Shown piece by piece: positions 1-9,109 of a stretch of DNA of 64,000 nt. Source of the DNA: Stenotrophomonas sp. 169 (GTDB lineage: Bacteria; Pseudomonadota; Gammaproteobacteria; Xanthomonadales; Xanthomonadaceae); NCBI RefSeq assembly GCF_014621775.1, contig NZ_CP061204.1, positions 3,864,501 to 3,928,500 of the forward strand, given 5' to 3'. The translations under genes were made by a program, and so were the position numbers. The notes under the pieces are model-generated. The model was not told where the DNA came from, ran no database searches, and saw nothing but the letters and a program-made list of their open reading frames with translations. The first letter of the stretch is position 1; every line of letters begins with the position of its first letter.

Positions 1-831
1 GAAGGTGGCCTGGACCTGACCGGTACGGTGAGCCACAGCGGCGGCACCACGGTGAATGACGGCGAGCTGACCCTGTCGGGCCAGAATACCTACACCGGCG
101 GCACCACGCTCAACGGCGGCGTGCTCAACGTCAGCAGCGACGGCAACCTCGGCGATGCCGCAGGCAACCTGACCTTCAATGGCGGCGAACTGCACACCAC
201 CGGCGACGTCACCAGTGATCGCAACGTGGTCCTTGCGGGCAATGGCACCTTCACCACCAACACCACGCTGACCAACAGTGGCGACGTTTCCGGTAATGGC
301 GGCCTGATCAAGAACGGCGAAGGTGGCCTGGACCTGACCGGTACGGTGAGCCACAGCGGCGGCACCACGGTGAATGACGGCGAGCTGACCCTGTCGGGCC
401 AGAATACCTACACCGGCGGCACCACGCTCAACGGCGGCGTGCTCAACGTCAGCAGCGACGGCAACCTCGGCGATGCCGCAGGCAACCTGACCTTCAATGG
501 CGGCACGCTGCACACCACCGACGACGTCACCAGTGATCGCGACGTGGTCCTTGCGGGCAATGGCACCTTCACCACCGACACCAACACCACGCTGACCAAC
601 AGTGGCGACGTGTCCGGTAATGGCGGCCTGATCAAGAACGGCGAAGGTGGCCTGGACCTGACCGGTACGGTGAGCCACAGCGGTGGCACGACCGTCAACG
701 AAGGCGAGCTGACCCTGTCGGGCCAGAATACCTACACCGGTGGCACCACGCTCAACGGTGGCGTGCTCAACGTCAGCAGCGACGGCAACCTCGGCGATGC
801 CGCAGGCAACCTGACCTTCAACGGCGGCGTG
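1..831 (+). repeat. Near-identical tandem coding repeats in the autotransporter passenger
   Basis: Units begin at 1, 319 and 643 with GAAGGTGGCCTGGACCTGAC. The first period is 318 bp and the second 324 bp, the difference being a 6-bp in-frame insertion near 578-592. The units differ at only a handful of bases, so the duplication is recent or is kept uniform by gene conversion. The array enters the window from the left, so the full copy number is unknown. Confidence 0.92.
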
Positions 832-2901
832 CTGCAGGCATCCTCGTCGATGACAACCGGCCGATCAATGGTGCTGGACAGCGTGGGCGCGCTGCGCAGC
901 GGTGAAGGCAGCACCCTTACGGTCACCGGCCCGATCAGCGGCGGCGGCACCTTGGTGGCGGACGGCCAAGGCACGTTGGTGCTTGGCGGGGTGAACACCC
1001 ACGTAGGCGGCACGCTGATCAGTGGCGGCACGGTCGTGCTGGCACATGCTGGCGGCCTGAGCTCCGGCGCCGTGGCGATCAATGATGCGACTCTGCGCAC
1101 GACGGTCGACACCCAAGTGTCGCAGCCGCTGTTTGTGATGGGCGAGGCCACTCTGGATGTGGCCTCGGGCACCACGACGCAGCTGACCGGCATGCTGGAC
1201 GGTTCGCGCAGCACCGGCTGCTTCATCAAGAGTGGTGCGGGTCGCCTCAACATGGCAGGCACTGCGGTTCTGGCCAATGGCACGTGCGTCAACGAAGGCA
1301 CACTCAGTGCCAATGGCGTGCTGCTGAGCAATGTGCAGGTGGAACGTGCCGGCACGGTCCGTGGCACGGGCGCCATCGCCGGCAACATGCGCGTCGATGG
1401 CACGCTGGCCCCGGGTAACTCGCCGGGCACGCTGGCAGTGACGGGTACGGTCACGCTGACCGACAACGCCACGCTGCAGATAGACATCGACGGGTACGGC
1501 ACCGGCGCCGGGGCCGGCAACTACTCGCGCCTGCTGGTGTCCGGCGCGGCCGGTCGCTTCGTCGCCAACGGCACCCTGCAGCCCCTGCTACGCGGCATCA
1601 GTGGCAATGCGGGCAACACCTTCACCCCGAAGGTGGGCGACATGTTCCGCATCGTCAGCGGCGAAGGCGGAGTGACCGGTACGTTCGACAGGCTCCTGCA
1701 GCCGACCGAGGGCCTGGCCGCTAGCACGCGCTTCCAGGTGTACTACACCACCGGTTTCGACATCGATCTGTACGTGACACCGACGGCCTACAGCTCTGAC
1801 CTGGTGGGCAAGGTCAACGGCAACGGCCTGGCCACTGCGGCTGCACTGGACGCCCTGGTGGAAGCCAGCGACGCCGGCACCACCACCGCAGAACAGACCG
1901 ATCTGCTGCGCGCGGTGTGGCAGCAGGATGCAGTGGCACTGCCGGTGCTGGTGACCGCCCTGACCGGCGAGAACCACGCCAAGCTGGCCGCGCTGGCGCA
2001 GTCCAATGCGACCGCACTGGCCGACGATGTGACCGGTCGACTGGACCAGGGTGTACTGGTGGATGCATCCAGCACGCGTATCGAACAGCTGCTGTGGGCC
2101 AACATCGGCTACGGGGATGTGTCGGTTGACGCGGATGCCAGCGCCGATCGCCTCGATGCCCGCCAGCGTCGTGCCACGGCCGGTATCGACGTGTACCGCT
2201 CCTCCAACGTGGCGTGGGGCGCGGGCCTGGGTCGCACGACTTCGGAACTGGAACGCAGCCCGCTGGACAACACGCTCGACAGCAACGCGTTCTTTGCCTA
2301 TGGCGCCGCCAGGGCAGGTGCGGTGGTGCTGGACGGCATGCTGTCCTACTCGGCCGATCGCTGGGAAAGCCAGCGTCCGGACGTTCTGGGTGCCGATGGT
2401 GCACTGTCCGGCAAGGCTTCGGGTACTACCGTGATGGCCAGTGCCGGTGTCAGCTTGCCCTTCACGGCGGCAGGCCTGAGCTGGCAGCCCTCACTTCGCG
2501 GCAACTGGCAGAAAGTTGAGCGCAATGCCTACCGCGAAGGTGGTGACTCGCTGGCGGCGCTGGACGTTGCACGCCTCCAAGCCGAAGGCAGCCGCGCCAC
2601 GCTCGGCCTGGCGGTCGGCTCGCTGGTGAATGATCCGCTGGCGGCGCGTGCGACCTGGCAGTTCGGTCTGCAGGCGGGTATCAACCACGGCCAGGCCCGC
2701 CAGGCCACGGTGACAACCGCATTGGCCGGCCAGCGGGTGGACCTGTCCGCCGCCGAGGCGGGCAAGGCCTTCGGTCGGGTCCAGCTGCAGGGCACCGTGC
2801 GCCTGGGAGCGTCGAGCTACCTGTACGGTGGCGTCAGCACCGAGCAGGGGTCGGGCGTGGAGAACAACAGCGTCAACGCGGGTATCCGCATCGCGCTGTG
2901 A
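1..2901 (+). CDS. Autotransporter (type Va), C-terminal part; 5' end outside window
   Basis: The frame is open from base 1, so only the last 966 residues are present. Roughly the first 280 residues are copies of a 106-108-residue Gly/Asn/Thr-rich passenger unit (motifs such as SGQNTYTGGTTLNGG), typical of the autotransporter-associated beta-strand repeat. A less repetitive beta-helix-like stretch follows, including APGNSPGTLAV, a common autotransporter passenger motif. About the last 270 residues look like the outer-membrane autotransporter beta-barrel. The protein ends NAGIRIAL; the final Leu is less usual than Phe or Trp. By family, the barrel translocates the passenger to the cell surface, where it often acts in adhesion or biofilm. 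The ligand is unknown. A terminator follows 48 bp after the stop. Confidence 0.9.
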   Translation, partial: EGGLDLTGTVSHSGGTTVNDGELTLSGQNTYTGGTTLNGGVLNVSSDGNLGDAAGNLTFNGGELHTTGDVTSDRNVVLAGNGTFTTNTTLTNSGDVSGNGGLIKNGEGGLDLTGTVSHSGGTTVNDGELTLSGQNTYTGGTTLNGGVLNVSSDGNLGDAAGNLTFNGGTLHTTDDVTSDRDVVLAGNGTFTTDTNTTLTNSGDVSGNGGLIKNGEGGLDLTGTVSHSGGTTVNEGELTLSGQNTYTGGTTLNGGVLNVSSDGNLGDAAGNLTFNGGVLQASSSMTTGRSMVLDSVGALRSGEGSTLTVTGPISGGGTLVADGQGTLVLGGVNTHVGGTLISGGTVVLAHAGGLSSGAVAINDATLRTTVDTQVSQPLFVMGEATLDVASGTTTQLTGMLDGSRSTGCFIKSGAGRLNMAGTAVLANGTCVNEGTLSANGVLLSNVQVERAGTVRGTGAIAGNMRVDGTLAPGNSPGTLAVTGTVTLTDNATLQIDIDGYGTGAGAGNYSRLLVSGAAGRFVANGTLQPLLRGISGNAGNTFTPKVGDMFRIVSGEGGVTGTFDRLLQPTEGLAASTRFQVYYTTGFDIDLYVTPTAYSSDLVGKVNGNGLATAAALDALVEASDAGTTTAEQTDLLRAVWQQDAVALPVLVTALTGENHAKLAALAQSNATALADDVTGRLDQGVLVDASSTRIEQLLWANIGYGDVSVDADASADRLDARQRRATAGIDVYRSSNVAWGAGLGRTTSELERSPLDNTLDSNAFFAYGAARAGAVVLDGMLSYSADRWESQRPDVLGADGALSGKASGTTVMASAGVSLPFTAAGLSWQPSLRGNWQKVERNAYREGGDSLAALDVARLQAEGSRATLGLAVGSLVNDPLAARATWQFGLQAGINHGQARQATVTTALAGQRVDLSAAEAGKAFGRVQLQGTVRLGASSYLYGGVSTEQGSGVENNSVNAGIRIAL

Positions 2902-2949
2902 TGCCAAGCAGCGGGAGGGCCCTGCCTTCCCGCTGCGGCATGCAACCGA

Positions 2950-2982
2950 GGCCGCGCAGCCCACTGGGGTGCGCGGCCTTTT
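2950..2982 (+). terminator. Rho-independent terminator of the autotransporter gene
   Basis: A perfect 9-bp stem (GGCCGCGCA paired with TGCGCGGCC) encloses an 11-base loop and is followed directly by TTTT. It lies 48 bp after the autotransporter stop codon. Confidence 0.85.
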
Positions 2983-3602
2983 CCATTCACTGGGTCGAAG
3001 GCAAGCATTCCGTTTTCTACGATAGACCCGGTTCGGCGGAGCAGTCTTCCGATCGGCTCGCGGTTCACTTCAAGAAGGAGCTGGCGCCCCGCGGCGAGCC
3101 GTGCCCGGGCTATAGACACCAGTTCGCAGTCACTGAAAAACGAATTCCATGTTCAGTCTGCGACGCCAAGCATTCCCATCGCCCACTTCAACTACATGAA
3201 TCCCACGATCCTCGACGCTGAAGCTCGGTAACTTCAAGCGAGGTACGAGGAATACTGTGCAGCAGCCCCCAATCGCCTTCTATAGCTTTCGCTGCATGCG
3301 CGCGGACAGCTGATCCACGCATTCGGTCAGATCGGCCCTGAGGCATTCGAACAAGGTCGAACTCCATTCGATCGTGGGACGGTTGACAGGAACGCAGGGG
3401 GCGGTGGGATTGGCGCCCGATCAGGCATTCCGCCGAGCGTCGCTCGGCGCTACCGAAAGCGCAGTGTTGACGTCGGACTCCGAACAACTTCCCCCTCAAT
3501 AGTTAGAGGGATGTCGGCCTACCTTCGCAGTGATTGATCTCTGACTGATCGCCCATACGAAGCAGGCCCACACTGGTCCCACCACCCCAAGGGACCCACC
3601 TC
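2983..3602. other. Intergenic region without a convincing gene
   Basis: No reading frame here has a believable start plus the codon pattern of the neighbouring genes. On the minus strand, about 3405-3280, a start-less frame reads TLFECLRADLTECVDQL and ends RMQRKL-stop. It looks protein-like and may be a decayed small gene, but this is weak. One GTAG-type palindrome lies at 3430-3453. The 3' end holds the comM leader with AAGGGA as ribosome binding site. Confidence 0.5.
3430..3453 (-). repeat. SMAG-type GTAG palindrome (GCCGAGC variant)
   Basis: On the minus strand it reads GTAGCGCCGAGCGACGCTCG followed by GCGG. It is an inverted repeat with the leading GTAG seen in the S. maltophilia SMAG family. 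Single copy here. Confidence 0.75.
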
Positions 3603-5105
3603 ATGAGCCTCGCGCTGGTCCACAGCCGCGCCCGCTCCGGTGCCGATGCGCCGCTGGTTCGTGTGGAGGTGCACCTGTCCGGCGGGTTGCCCGTCACGCA
3701 GATCGTCGGCCTGCCGGAAACCACCGTGCGCGAGTCACGCGAACGCGTCCGTGCCGCCCTGCTCTGCGCGCGCTTCGACTACCCGCAACGACGTATCACC
3801 ATCAACCTCGGGCCGGCCGATCTGCCCAAAGAAGGCGGCCGCTTCGACCTGGCCATCGCGATGGGCATCCTCGCCGCCAGCGGCCAGTTGGATCCGCAGC
3901 AGGTGGTCCGTCATGAGTACGTGGCCGAACTGGCGCTTACCGGCGAGCTGCGCCCGGTAGACGGCGTGTTGCCCGCCGCCATCGCCGCTGCTGAGGCCGG
4001 ACGCACGTTGTTCGTGCCACCTGCCAATGCCGCCGAGGCGGCGCTGGCGGAACATGCGGATGTGCGCGTGGCCCGCACGCTGTTGGAAGTCTGTGCCTCC
4101 GTGGATAACCCGGCGCGACTGCCGCGGGCGGAAAGGGAGAGCATTGAGGCGGATCCACCGCTGGACCTGACCGACGTGCGGGGCCAGGCGCATGCACGGC
4201 GCGCTTTGGAAGTGGCTGCGGCGGGCGGGCATCACCTGCTGCTGATCGGCAGCCCGGGTTGCGGTAAGACGCTGCTGGCGTCGCGGCTGCCCGGCATCCT
4301 GCCGGAGGCCAGCCAGGCCGAGGCGCTGCAGACGGCTGCGGTGGCGTCGATCAGCGGCAGTGGATTGGATCCACGACGATGGCGGCAGCGGGCGTTCCGG
4401 GCGCCGCACCACAGTGCGAGTGCAGCGGCGCTGGCGGGCGGCGGCAATCCGCCGCATCCCGGAGAAATCTCGCTTGCGCACAATGGCGTGTTGTTCCTGG
4501 ATGAGCTTCCCGAATGGTCACGCAGTGCGTTGGAGATCCTGCGTGAGCCGTTGGAGTCGGGCCATATCCGTATCAGCCGGGCGGCACGCAGCGTGGTGTT
4601 TCCTGCACGGTTCCAACTGGTGACGGCGATGAACCCCTGCCCTTGCGGCTGGGCGGGTGATCGCAGCAATCGGTGTCTGTGTACCAGCGAGCGTATCCAG
4701 CGTTATCGCGGCCGGGTGTCTGGGCCGCTGCTGGATCGCATTGATCTGCATGTCACGGTGATGCGGCTGTCGCCGGAAGAGCTACGGGAAGGTGCGCCTG
4801 CGGGCGAATGCAGTGCGGATGTGCGGGCGCGTGTGATTGCAGCGCGCGAGCGGCAGTTGGCGCGCGGGGCGCTCAATGCGCATCTGGACAGCAAGGCGCT
4901 GCGGGCGTGTGCGTCGCTGGTGGAGGCGGATCAGGGGCTGTTGGAGCAAGCGATCGAGCGGTTGCAGCTGTCGGCGCGTGCGATGCATCGGATTCTGCGC
5001 GTGGCGCGGACGATTGCGGATCTTGCCGGGTGTGAGGATATCGGGACGGAGCATCTGGCGGAGGCGATCGGCTATCGGCAGTTGGATCGTGGGGGTGGTG
5101 TGTAG
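3603..5105 (+). CDS. comM: ComM/YifB family Mg-chelatase-like AAA+ ATPase
   Basis: A 500-residue protein of the YifB/ComM family. The N-terminal Lon-like fold (about residues 1-165, with VGLPETTVRESRERV) is followed by an AAA+ module: Walker A GSPGCGKT at 216-223 and Walker B-type FLDELPEW about 80-90 residues later, then the C-terminal Mg-chelatase domain with cysteines in NPCPCGWAGD. In naturally competent relatives ComM is a hexameric helicase that drives branch migration of incoming DNA; that role is inferred here. The ATG at 3603 has AAGGGA upstream. The length is normal for the family. The gene stands alone between repeat-bearing spacers. Confidence 0.93.
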   Translation: MSLALVHSRARSGADAPLVRVEVHLSGGLPVTQIVGLPETTVRESRERVRAALLCARFDYPQRRITINLGPADLPKEGGRFDLAIAMGILAASGQLDPQQVVRHEYVAELALTGELRPVDGVLPAAIAAAEAGRTLFVPPANAAEAALAEHADVRVARTLLEVCASVDNPARLPRAERESIEADPPLDLTDVRGQAHARRALEVAAAGGHHLLLIGSPGCGKTLLASRLPGILPEASQAEALQTAAVASISGSGLDPRRWRQRAFRAPHHSASAAALAGGGNPPHPGEISLAHNGVLFLDELPEWSRSALEILREPLESGHIRISRAARSVVFPARFQLVTAMNPCPCGWAGDRSNRCLCTSERIQRYRGRVSGPLLDRIDLHVTVMRLSPEELREGAPAGECSADVRARVIAARERQLARGALNAHLDSKALRACASLVEADQGLLEQAIERLQLSARAMHRILRVARTIADLAGCEDIGTEHLAEAIGYRQLDRGGGV

Positions 5106-5138
5106 GGGGCGTCTGGGGGCGCGGGCGATCAGGCGTTC

Positions 5139-5160
5139 CGCCGAGCGTGGCTCGGCGCCG
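5139..5160. repeat. Degenerate SMAG-type palindrome
   Basis: CGCCGAGCGTGGCTCGGCG is an inverted repeat of the GCCGAGC variant, but the flanking GTAG is lost (GCGCCGC instead of GCGCTAC). Confidence 0.6.
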
Positions 5161-5412
5161 CACGCGTTTCCACGCGACGTTATCGACTGCCACATACAAA
5201 GAGCCCCCTTACGCGACCCGACGGGTCACGGCTGCTCGGCGCAGGCCAGGGACGGATGAAAAGGCAAGCTGGGTGTTGGGGTCCGCATCGGTGCGAAGAG
5301 CCGGACTCCCTGCTGCTGCACAACCATCCACTGGTCTACCGAACGACGCAATGCTATCAATACGTGACGGCCGTCGTCATTTATATGAGACGCACGTCAC
5401 AGTTATGCCCCT

Positions 5413-5432
5413 CTGTACCCAGTTCGGTACAG
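5413..5432. promoter_or_regulatory. Candidate operator palindrome in front of the VOC gene
   Basis: CTGTACC and GGTACAG form a perfect 7-bp inverted repeat around a 6-base spacer. It ends 7 bases before the ATG at 5440 and abuts the GTGGAG ribosome binding site. The size and symmetry fit a dimeric repressor such as a TetR-type protein. No regulator gene is adjacent, so this is inference. Confidence 0.35.
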
Positions 5433-5439
5433 TGGAGCC

Positions 5440-6111
5440 ATGCGTATACGTGACCTCACCCTCCCGGCTTTCGAGCCGGCCGCGTTGGCCGCCTACTTCG
5501 CCGACGTGCTGCAGATGGACGTGGATGGCGGCGCCACCGTGATCGGTTGGAGCACGATCCGACCGGTGCCTGCCGATGACCGTCCGACGGGCGGCGTGCA
5601 CTTGGCCTTCAATGTGCCGGACAACCGTTTCGTCGAAGCAATGGCGTGGCTGCGCGAGCGCGCGCCGTTGCAGCGCTCGCCGGACGGCAAGGAGTACTTC
5701 GCGCTGGAGAGCAACTGGAAATCGCAGTCGGTGTATTTCACCGGACCGGACGGCCTGATTCTGGAGCTGATCGGGCGCAAGCGCTTGCCGCTCTCCTCGC
5801 GCACGGGTCCTTTCCATGGCAGCGAGATCACCTGCCTGAGCGAAGTCGGCCTGCCCGTTGACGATGTGCCCGGCACGCAGCGCCGGTTGGCGGACACCTT
5901 CGGTCTGACGCCGCTGTCCGAGCCTTCAGATGCGTTCGCCCCGATGGGCGATGATGAGGGGCTGCTCATCGTGGTGGACGCCACCCGGCCTTGGTTCCCC
6001 GAGCAACGCGACCTGCCCAATGCGGTGGGTATCGAACTTGTCATCGAGGCATCGCAATGCGGCGAACAGGTTGCTGACGCACAGCAGCGATGGCGCTGCG
6101 TTTCACTGTAG
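5440..6111 (+). CDS. VOC superfamily (glyoxalase/dioxygenase-like) protein
   Basis: A 223-residue cytoplasmic protein with two vicinal-oxygen-chelate halves: residues 1 to about 115 (ending VYFTGPDGLILELIGRK, the typical VOC strand with its metal-ligand Glu) and about 120-210, with a similar ending (PNAVGIELVIEAS). The likely metal ligands are His in GVHLAFNVPD, Glu in LILELIG and equivalents in the second half. The substrate cannot be told from sequence. The start at 5440 is preceded by GTGGAG. A palindrome just upstream may be its operator. The gene is monocistronic and ends in a shared terminator with the convergent Gln-rich gene. Confidence 0.8.
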   Translation: MRIRDLTLPAFEPAALAAYFADVLQMDVDGGATVIGWSTIRPVPADDRPTGGVHLAFNVPDNRFVEAMAWLRERAPLQRSPDGKEYFALESNWKSQSVYFTGPDGLILELIGRKRLPLSSRTGPFHGSEITCLSEVGLPVDDVPGTQRRLADTFGLTPLSEPSDAFAPMGDDEGLLIVVDATRPWFPEQRDLPNAVGIELVIEASQCGEQVADAQQRWRCVSL

Positions 6112-6138
6112 AGGCGCTGGAAGCAAATGCGCTAAAAA

Positions 6139-6170
6139 CAAAGCCCCGCGATTGCGGGGCTTTGTCTCTT
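6139..6170. terminator. Bidirectional terminator between convergent genes
   Basis: CAAAGCCCCGC and GCGGGGCTTTG form an 11-bp stem with a 4-base loop. On the minus strand the stem is followed by TTTTTAG, serving the Gln-rich gene. On the plus strand it is followed by TCTCTT, serving the VOC gene. Confidence 0.88.
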
Positions 6171-6187
6171 CAGGGCAGTGCGACAAC

Positions 6188-6352
6188 TCATTCTTCTTCT
6201 TCGTTGCCGCCCTGCTGCTGGTTCTGGTTGCGCTGCTGCTGTCCCTGCTGCTGTTGCTGCTGCTGGTCGCGGCCGCCGCGCTGCTGGCCCTGCTGATCCT
6301 GCTGGTTCTGCTGACCCTGCTGCGGGTTCTGCTGATTCTGCTGGTTTGCCAT
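6188..6352 (-). CDS. Small Gln-rich disordered protein
   Basis: A 54-residue protein beginning MANQQNQQNP. It is almost entirely Gln, Asn, Gly and Arg with poly-Gln runs and ends EEEE. The start at 6352 is chosen over an upstream in-frame start at 6421 because GGGAGC sits about 8 bases before it and the composition changes there. No fold or membrane segment is expected. The strong terminator just after the stop supports real expression. It may be a stress or hydrophilin-type protein; function unknown. Confidence 0.6.
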   Translation of the reverse strand: MANQQNQQNPQQGQQNQQDQQGQQRGGRDQQQQQQQGQQQRNQNQQQGGNEEEE

Positions 6353-6737
6353 GTCGGTGCTCCCAAGCCGCATGCGGAATGCCGCGGTCATGGCCATCCT
6401 CTGCAAGCATTGGTTAACCACGCGTGGGAACGTGTGGAGGACGGCATCACACGGATTGCCCTGTTGCCACCCAGGCTTAGTGGCACAAGCACCTTAAGGA
6501 TTCAGACGGTGTTTGCATGTGGTCATTCCGGGCAGTTGTTTAGCCTGTTCATCGGGCAATGCCGGGTAGGGATGGCGCTGGTGGTCATGCGCTTGCCGCT
6601 GCGCTCGCCGAGCGTGGCTCGGCGCTACCGATTCCGGTCCCATGGTGCATGGCCCTGTCGGTCTCACCGCCCCTTCATCGCCCCGGTAGAGCCGACTTCA
6701 GTCGGCTTCGCCTGACAGCAGCCGACTGAAGTCGGCT
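6353..6737. other. Intergenic region with GTAG repeats
   Basis: It holds a single GCCGAGC-type palindrome (6602-6628) and a facing pair of GTAGAGCC palindromes (6686-6741), the second running into the ubiA stop codon. No further gene is seen. The promoter of the Gln-rich gene must lie in the part near 6353-6460, but no clear -35/-10 pair stands out. Confidence 0.5.
6602..6628 (-). repeat. SMAG-type GTAG palindrome (GCCGAGC variant)
   Basis: On the minus strand it reads GTAGCGCCGAGCCACGCTCG and continues GCGAGCG. It is an inverted repeat with leading GTAG. Confidence 0.75.
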
Positions 6738-6741
6738 CTAC
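6686..6741. repeat. Facing pair of SMAG-type GTAG palindromes; supplies the ubiA stop
   Basis: The plus-strand copy GTAGAGCCGACTTCAG begins at 6686. A second copy on the minus strand runs 6741-6720. Each copy is itself palindromic and the two are complementary, so the whole can fold as one hairpin. The TAG of the minus-strand GTAG (6740-6738) is the stop codon of ubiA. Confidence 0.85.
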
Positions 6742-7628
6742 CGGAGCAGGGCCACGGCGATACCCGCGAACAACGCAGCCCCCACCCAGTTGTTATGCAG
6801 GAACGCTTTGAAACACGGGTCGCGCTCGCGGTTGCGGCACAGCCAGAACTCATAGCCGACCAGCACGGCAGCCACGGCCACCGCGCCGAAGTACCACAGG
6901 CCCAGCCCGGCCCATGCCCCTACCCCGATCATGACCGCCAGGAACACGGCATACAGCACGCCCTGGATCACCAGGTCGTATCGACCGAACAGGATCGCGG
7001 TGGAGTGCGAACCCATTATCAGATCGTCATCGCGATCCACCATGGCGTACCACGTGTCATACGCGGTGGACCACACGATATTGCCTACGTACAGCAGCCA
7101 CGCCAGCGCCGGTACTTCGCCCTGCACTGCCGCGAAGGCCATCGGAATCCCCCAGCCGAAGGCCATGCCCAGGTAGACCTGCGGCAGGTGCGTGTAACGC
7201 TTCAGATAGGGATAGCTGGCCGCCAGGAAGATGCCCACGAAGCTCAGCGCCACGGTGAGCCAGTTCATCGTCAGCACGAGTGCGAACGCCGCCACCATCA
7301 AGGCGGCGAACAGCATCAGTGCATGCCGGCCCCTCACCGCGCCGCTGGCCAGGGGTCGATCCTTGGTGCGCTTTACATGCGGGTCCAGCCAGCGGTCGGC
7401 GTAATCGTTGATCACGCAGCCAGCCGAGCGGGTCAGCCAGACGCCCGCGGTAAACACGAACAGCGTCCACAGCGGAGGCACCCCGCCAGAGGCCAGCCAC
7501 AGCGCCCACCAGGTGGGCCACAGCAGCAGCAGCGTGCCGATCGGGCGATCGGCGCGCATCAGTTTCCAGTAGTGCCGCCAGCGCGGCGTGGCGTCCCCGG
7601 GGGACGCGTCAATAGAGGGGTGTGACAT
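6738..7628 (-). CDS. ubiA: 4-hydroxybenzoate octaprenyltransferase
   Basis: An inner-membrane prenyltransferase of about 296 residues that attaches the polyprenyl tail to 4-hydroxybenzoate in ubiquinone synthesis. Both Asp-rich motifs that bind prenyl diphosphate through magnesium are present: [19 protein letters not shown] in the first third and [14 protein letters not shown] in the second half. There are about 8-9 hydrophobic segments. The ATG at 7628 gives MSHPSID; an in-frame TTG at 7634 is better spaced from GGGAG and could be the real start. The stop codon lies inside a GTAG repeat. It is divergent from ugd and not paired with ubiC. Confidence 0.95.
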   Translation of the reverse strand: MSHPSIDASPGDATPRWRHYWKLMRADRPIGTLLLLWPTWWALWLASGGVPPLWTLFVFTAGVWLTRSAGCVINDYADRWLDPHVKRTKDRPLASGAVRGRHALMLFAALMVAAFALVLTMNWLTVALSFVGIFLAASYPYLKRYTHLPQVYLGMAFGWGIPMAFAAVQGEVPALAWLLYVGNIVWSTAYDTWYAMVDRDDDLIMGSHSTAILFGRYDLVIQGVLYAVFLAVMIGVGAWAGLGLWYFGAVAVAAVLVGYEFWLCRNRERDPCFKAFLHNNWVGAALFAGIAVALLR

Positions 7629-7806
7629 GGGCAAATGATACTCCCGACAATTGCATTACCGACACGCCAGCAAGCCAAGCCCCGCGGTAACCGCTACTTC
7701 AGACCGTGCGGGTACAATTCCCGCTGCGCCCCTGCCATCGGGGTACGTTGAACGCGGCCGTTCCTCGCCAGCGCCTCCCCCAGATTGAGCTATAAGGATT
7801 TCCGCA

Positions 7807-8973
7807 ATGAAAATTGCCGTGGCCGGTACGGGCTATGTCGGACTGTCCAACGCCGTCCTGTTGGCGCAGCACCACCAGGTGGTCGCGCTGGATATCGATG
7901 CGGGCCGCGTGGCGATGATCAACGCCCGGCAGTCGCCGATCGAGGATCGCGAGATCGAGGACTTCCTGCGCAACAAGAAACTGGACCTCACGGCCACACT
8001 GGATCGACAGCAGGCCTACGGTGATGCGTCTTTCGTCATCATCGCCACGCCCACCGACTACGACCCGCACACGAACTGTTTCAATACCGGCTCGGTCGAG
8101 TCGGTCATCCGTGACGTGATCGAGGTCAATCCAGATGCCGTGATGGTGATCAAGTCCACCGTTCCCGTCGGCTGCACGCTGTCGCTTCGTGAGAAATTCG
8201 GCACGCAGAACATCATCTTCTCGCCGGAGTTTCTCCGCGAAGGCAAGGCGCTGCATGACAACCTGCACCCCAGCCGGATCATCGTCGGTGAGCGTTCCGA
8301 GCGCGCGGAAGTGTTCGCCAACCTGCTGAAGGAAGGTGCCATCCGCCAGGACGTCGCCGTGCTGTTCACCGACGCAACCGAAGCGGAGGCCATCAAGCTC
8401 TTCGCCAACACCTACCTGGCCATGCGCGTGGCGTACTTCAACGAGCTGGACACGTACGCGGCTGCCCACGGCATGGACACCCGCCAGATCATTGAAGGGG
8501 TGAGCCTGGATCCGCGGATCGGCAACCACTACAACAATCCGTCGTTCGGCTATGGCGGCTACTGCCTGCCCAAGGACACCAAGCAGTTGCTGGCCAACTA
8601 CAGCAACGTCCCGCAGAACCTGATCCACGCCATCGTTGAATCCAACCGCACGCGCAAGGACTTCATCGCAGACGAGGTCATCCGTCGTAATCCGAAGGTC
8701 GTGGGCATCTATCGCCTGGTCATGAAGGCCGGCTCGGATAATTTCCGTGCCTCCGCCATCCAGGGCGTGATGAAGCGGATCAAGGCCAAGGGAATCACGG
8801 TCATCGTCCATGAGCCCGTGCTCGACAAGCCGGACTTCTACCGCTCCACCGTGGTGAACGACCTGGCCGCCTTCAAACAGCAGGCCGACATCATCATCGC
8901 GAATCGGCTCACCGACGACCTCAAGGATGTGGCCGACAAGGTCTATACGCGCGATCTGTTCGGCAGCGACTGA
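7807..8973 (+). CDS. ugd: UDP-glucose 6-dehydrogenase / nucleotide sugar dehydrogenase
   Basis: A 388-residue cytoplasmic enzyme, the short class like E. coli Ugd, that oxidises UDP-glucose twice with NAD+ to UDP-glucuronate for polysaccharide or LPS synthesis. The N-terminal Rossmann motif is GTGYVG (7-12). The catalytic Cys is C253 in GYCLPKDT, and the conserved [17 protein letters not shown] helix lies before it. The C-terminal UDP-binding domain is complete. The start at 7807 follows AAGGATTTCCGCA, with AAGGA as ribosome binding site. No other sugar genes adjoin it, so the exact polymer served is not shown. Confidence 0.93.
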   Translation: MKIAVAGTGYVGLSNAVLLAQHHQVVALDIDAGRVAMINARQSPIEDREIEDFLRNKKLDLTATLDRQQAYGDASFVIIATPTDYDPHTNCFNTGSVESVIRDVIEVNPDAVMVIKSTVPVGCTLSLREKFGTQNIIFSPEFLREGKALHDNLHPSRIIVGERSERAEVFANLLKEGAIRQDVAVLFTDATEAEAIKLFANTYLAMRVAYFNELDTYAAAHGMDTRQIIEGVSLDPRIGNHYNNPSFGYGGYCLPKDTKQLLANYSNVPQNLIHAIVESNRTRKDFIADEVIRRNPKVVGIYRLVMKAGSDNFRASAIQGVMKRIKAKGITVIVHEPVLDKPDFYRSTVVNDLAAFKQQADIIIANRLTDDLKDVADKVYTRDLFGSD

Positions 8974-9109
8974 GGCGCGGTTGACAAGGTGCCCGGGGCG
9001 GCCGCTTAGGCCCGCGCGCGGGTGGGTGGGGGCGATCGGCCCGTCCCGTTCCCGGTCAGGCGCATTGCTTCTACACCGGCTAGGTTTTCCGTTACACTAG
9101 TCGGCCAGC

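Larger units (their letters stand above)
5106..5439. other. Intergenic region, comM to VOC gene
   Basis: It carries one degenerate GTAG-type palindrome (5139-5160) and, at its right end, a 20-bp palindrome in front of the VOC gene. No gene or clear terminator for comM is visible. Confidence 0.6.

Noticed and set aside
3280..3405. Minus-strand start-less frame TLFECLRADLTECVDQL, considered as a small gene
   Set aside because: There is no start codon between the preceding in-frame stop and the motif, so at most it is a decayed fragment; not listed as a gene.
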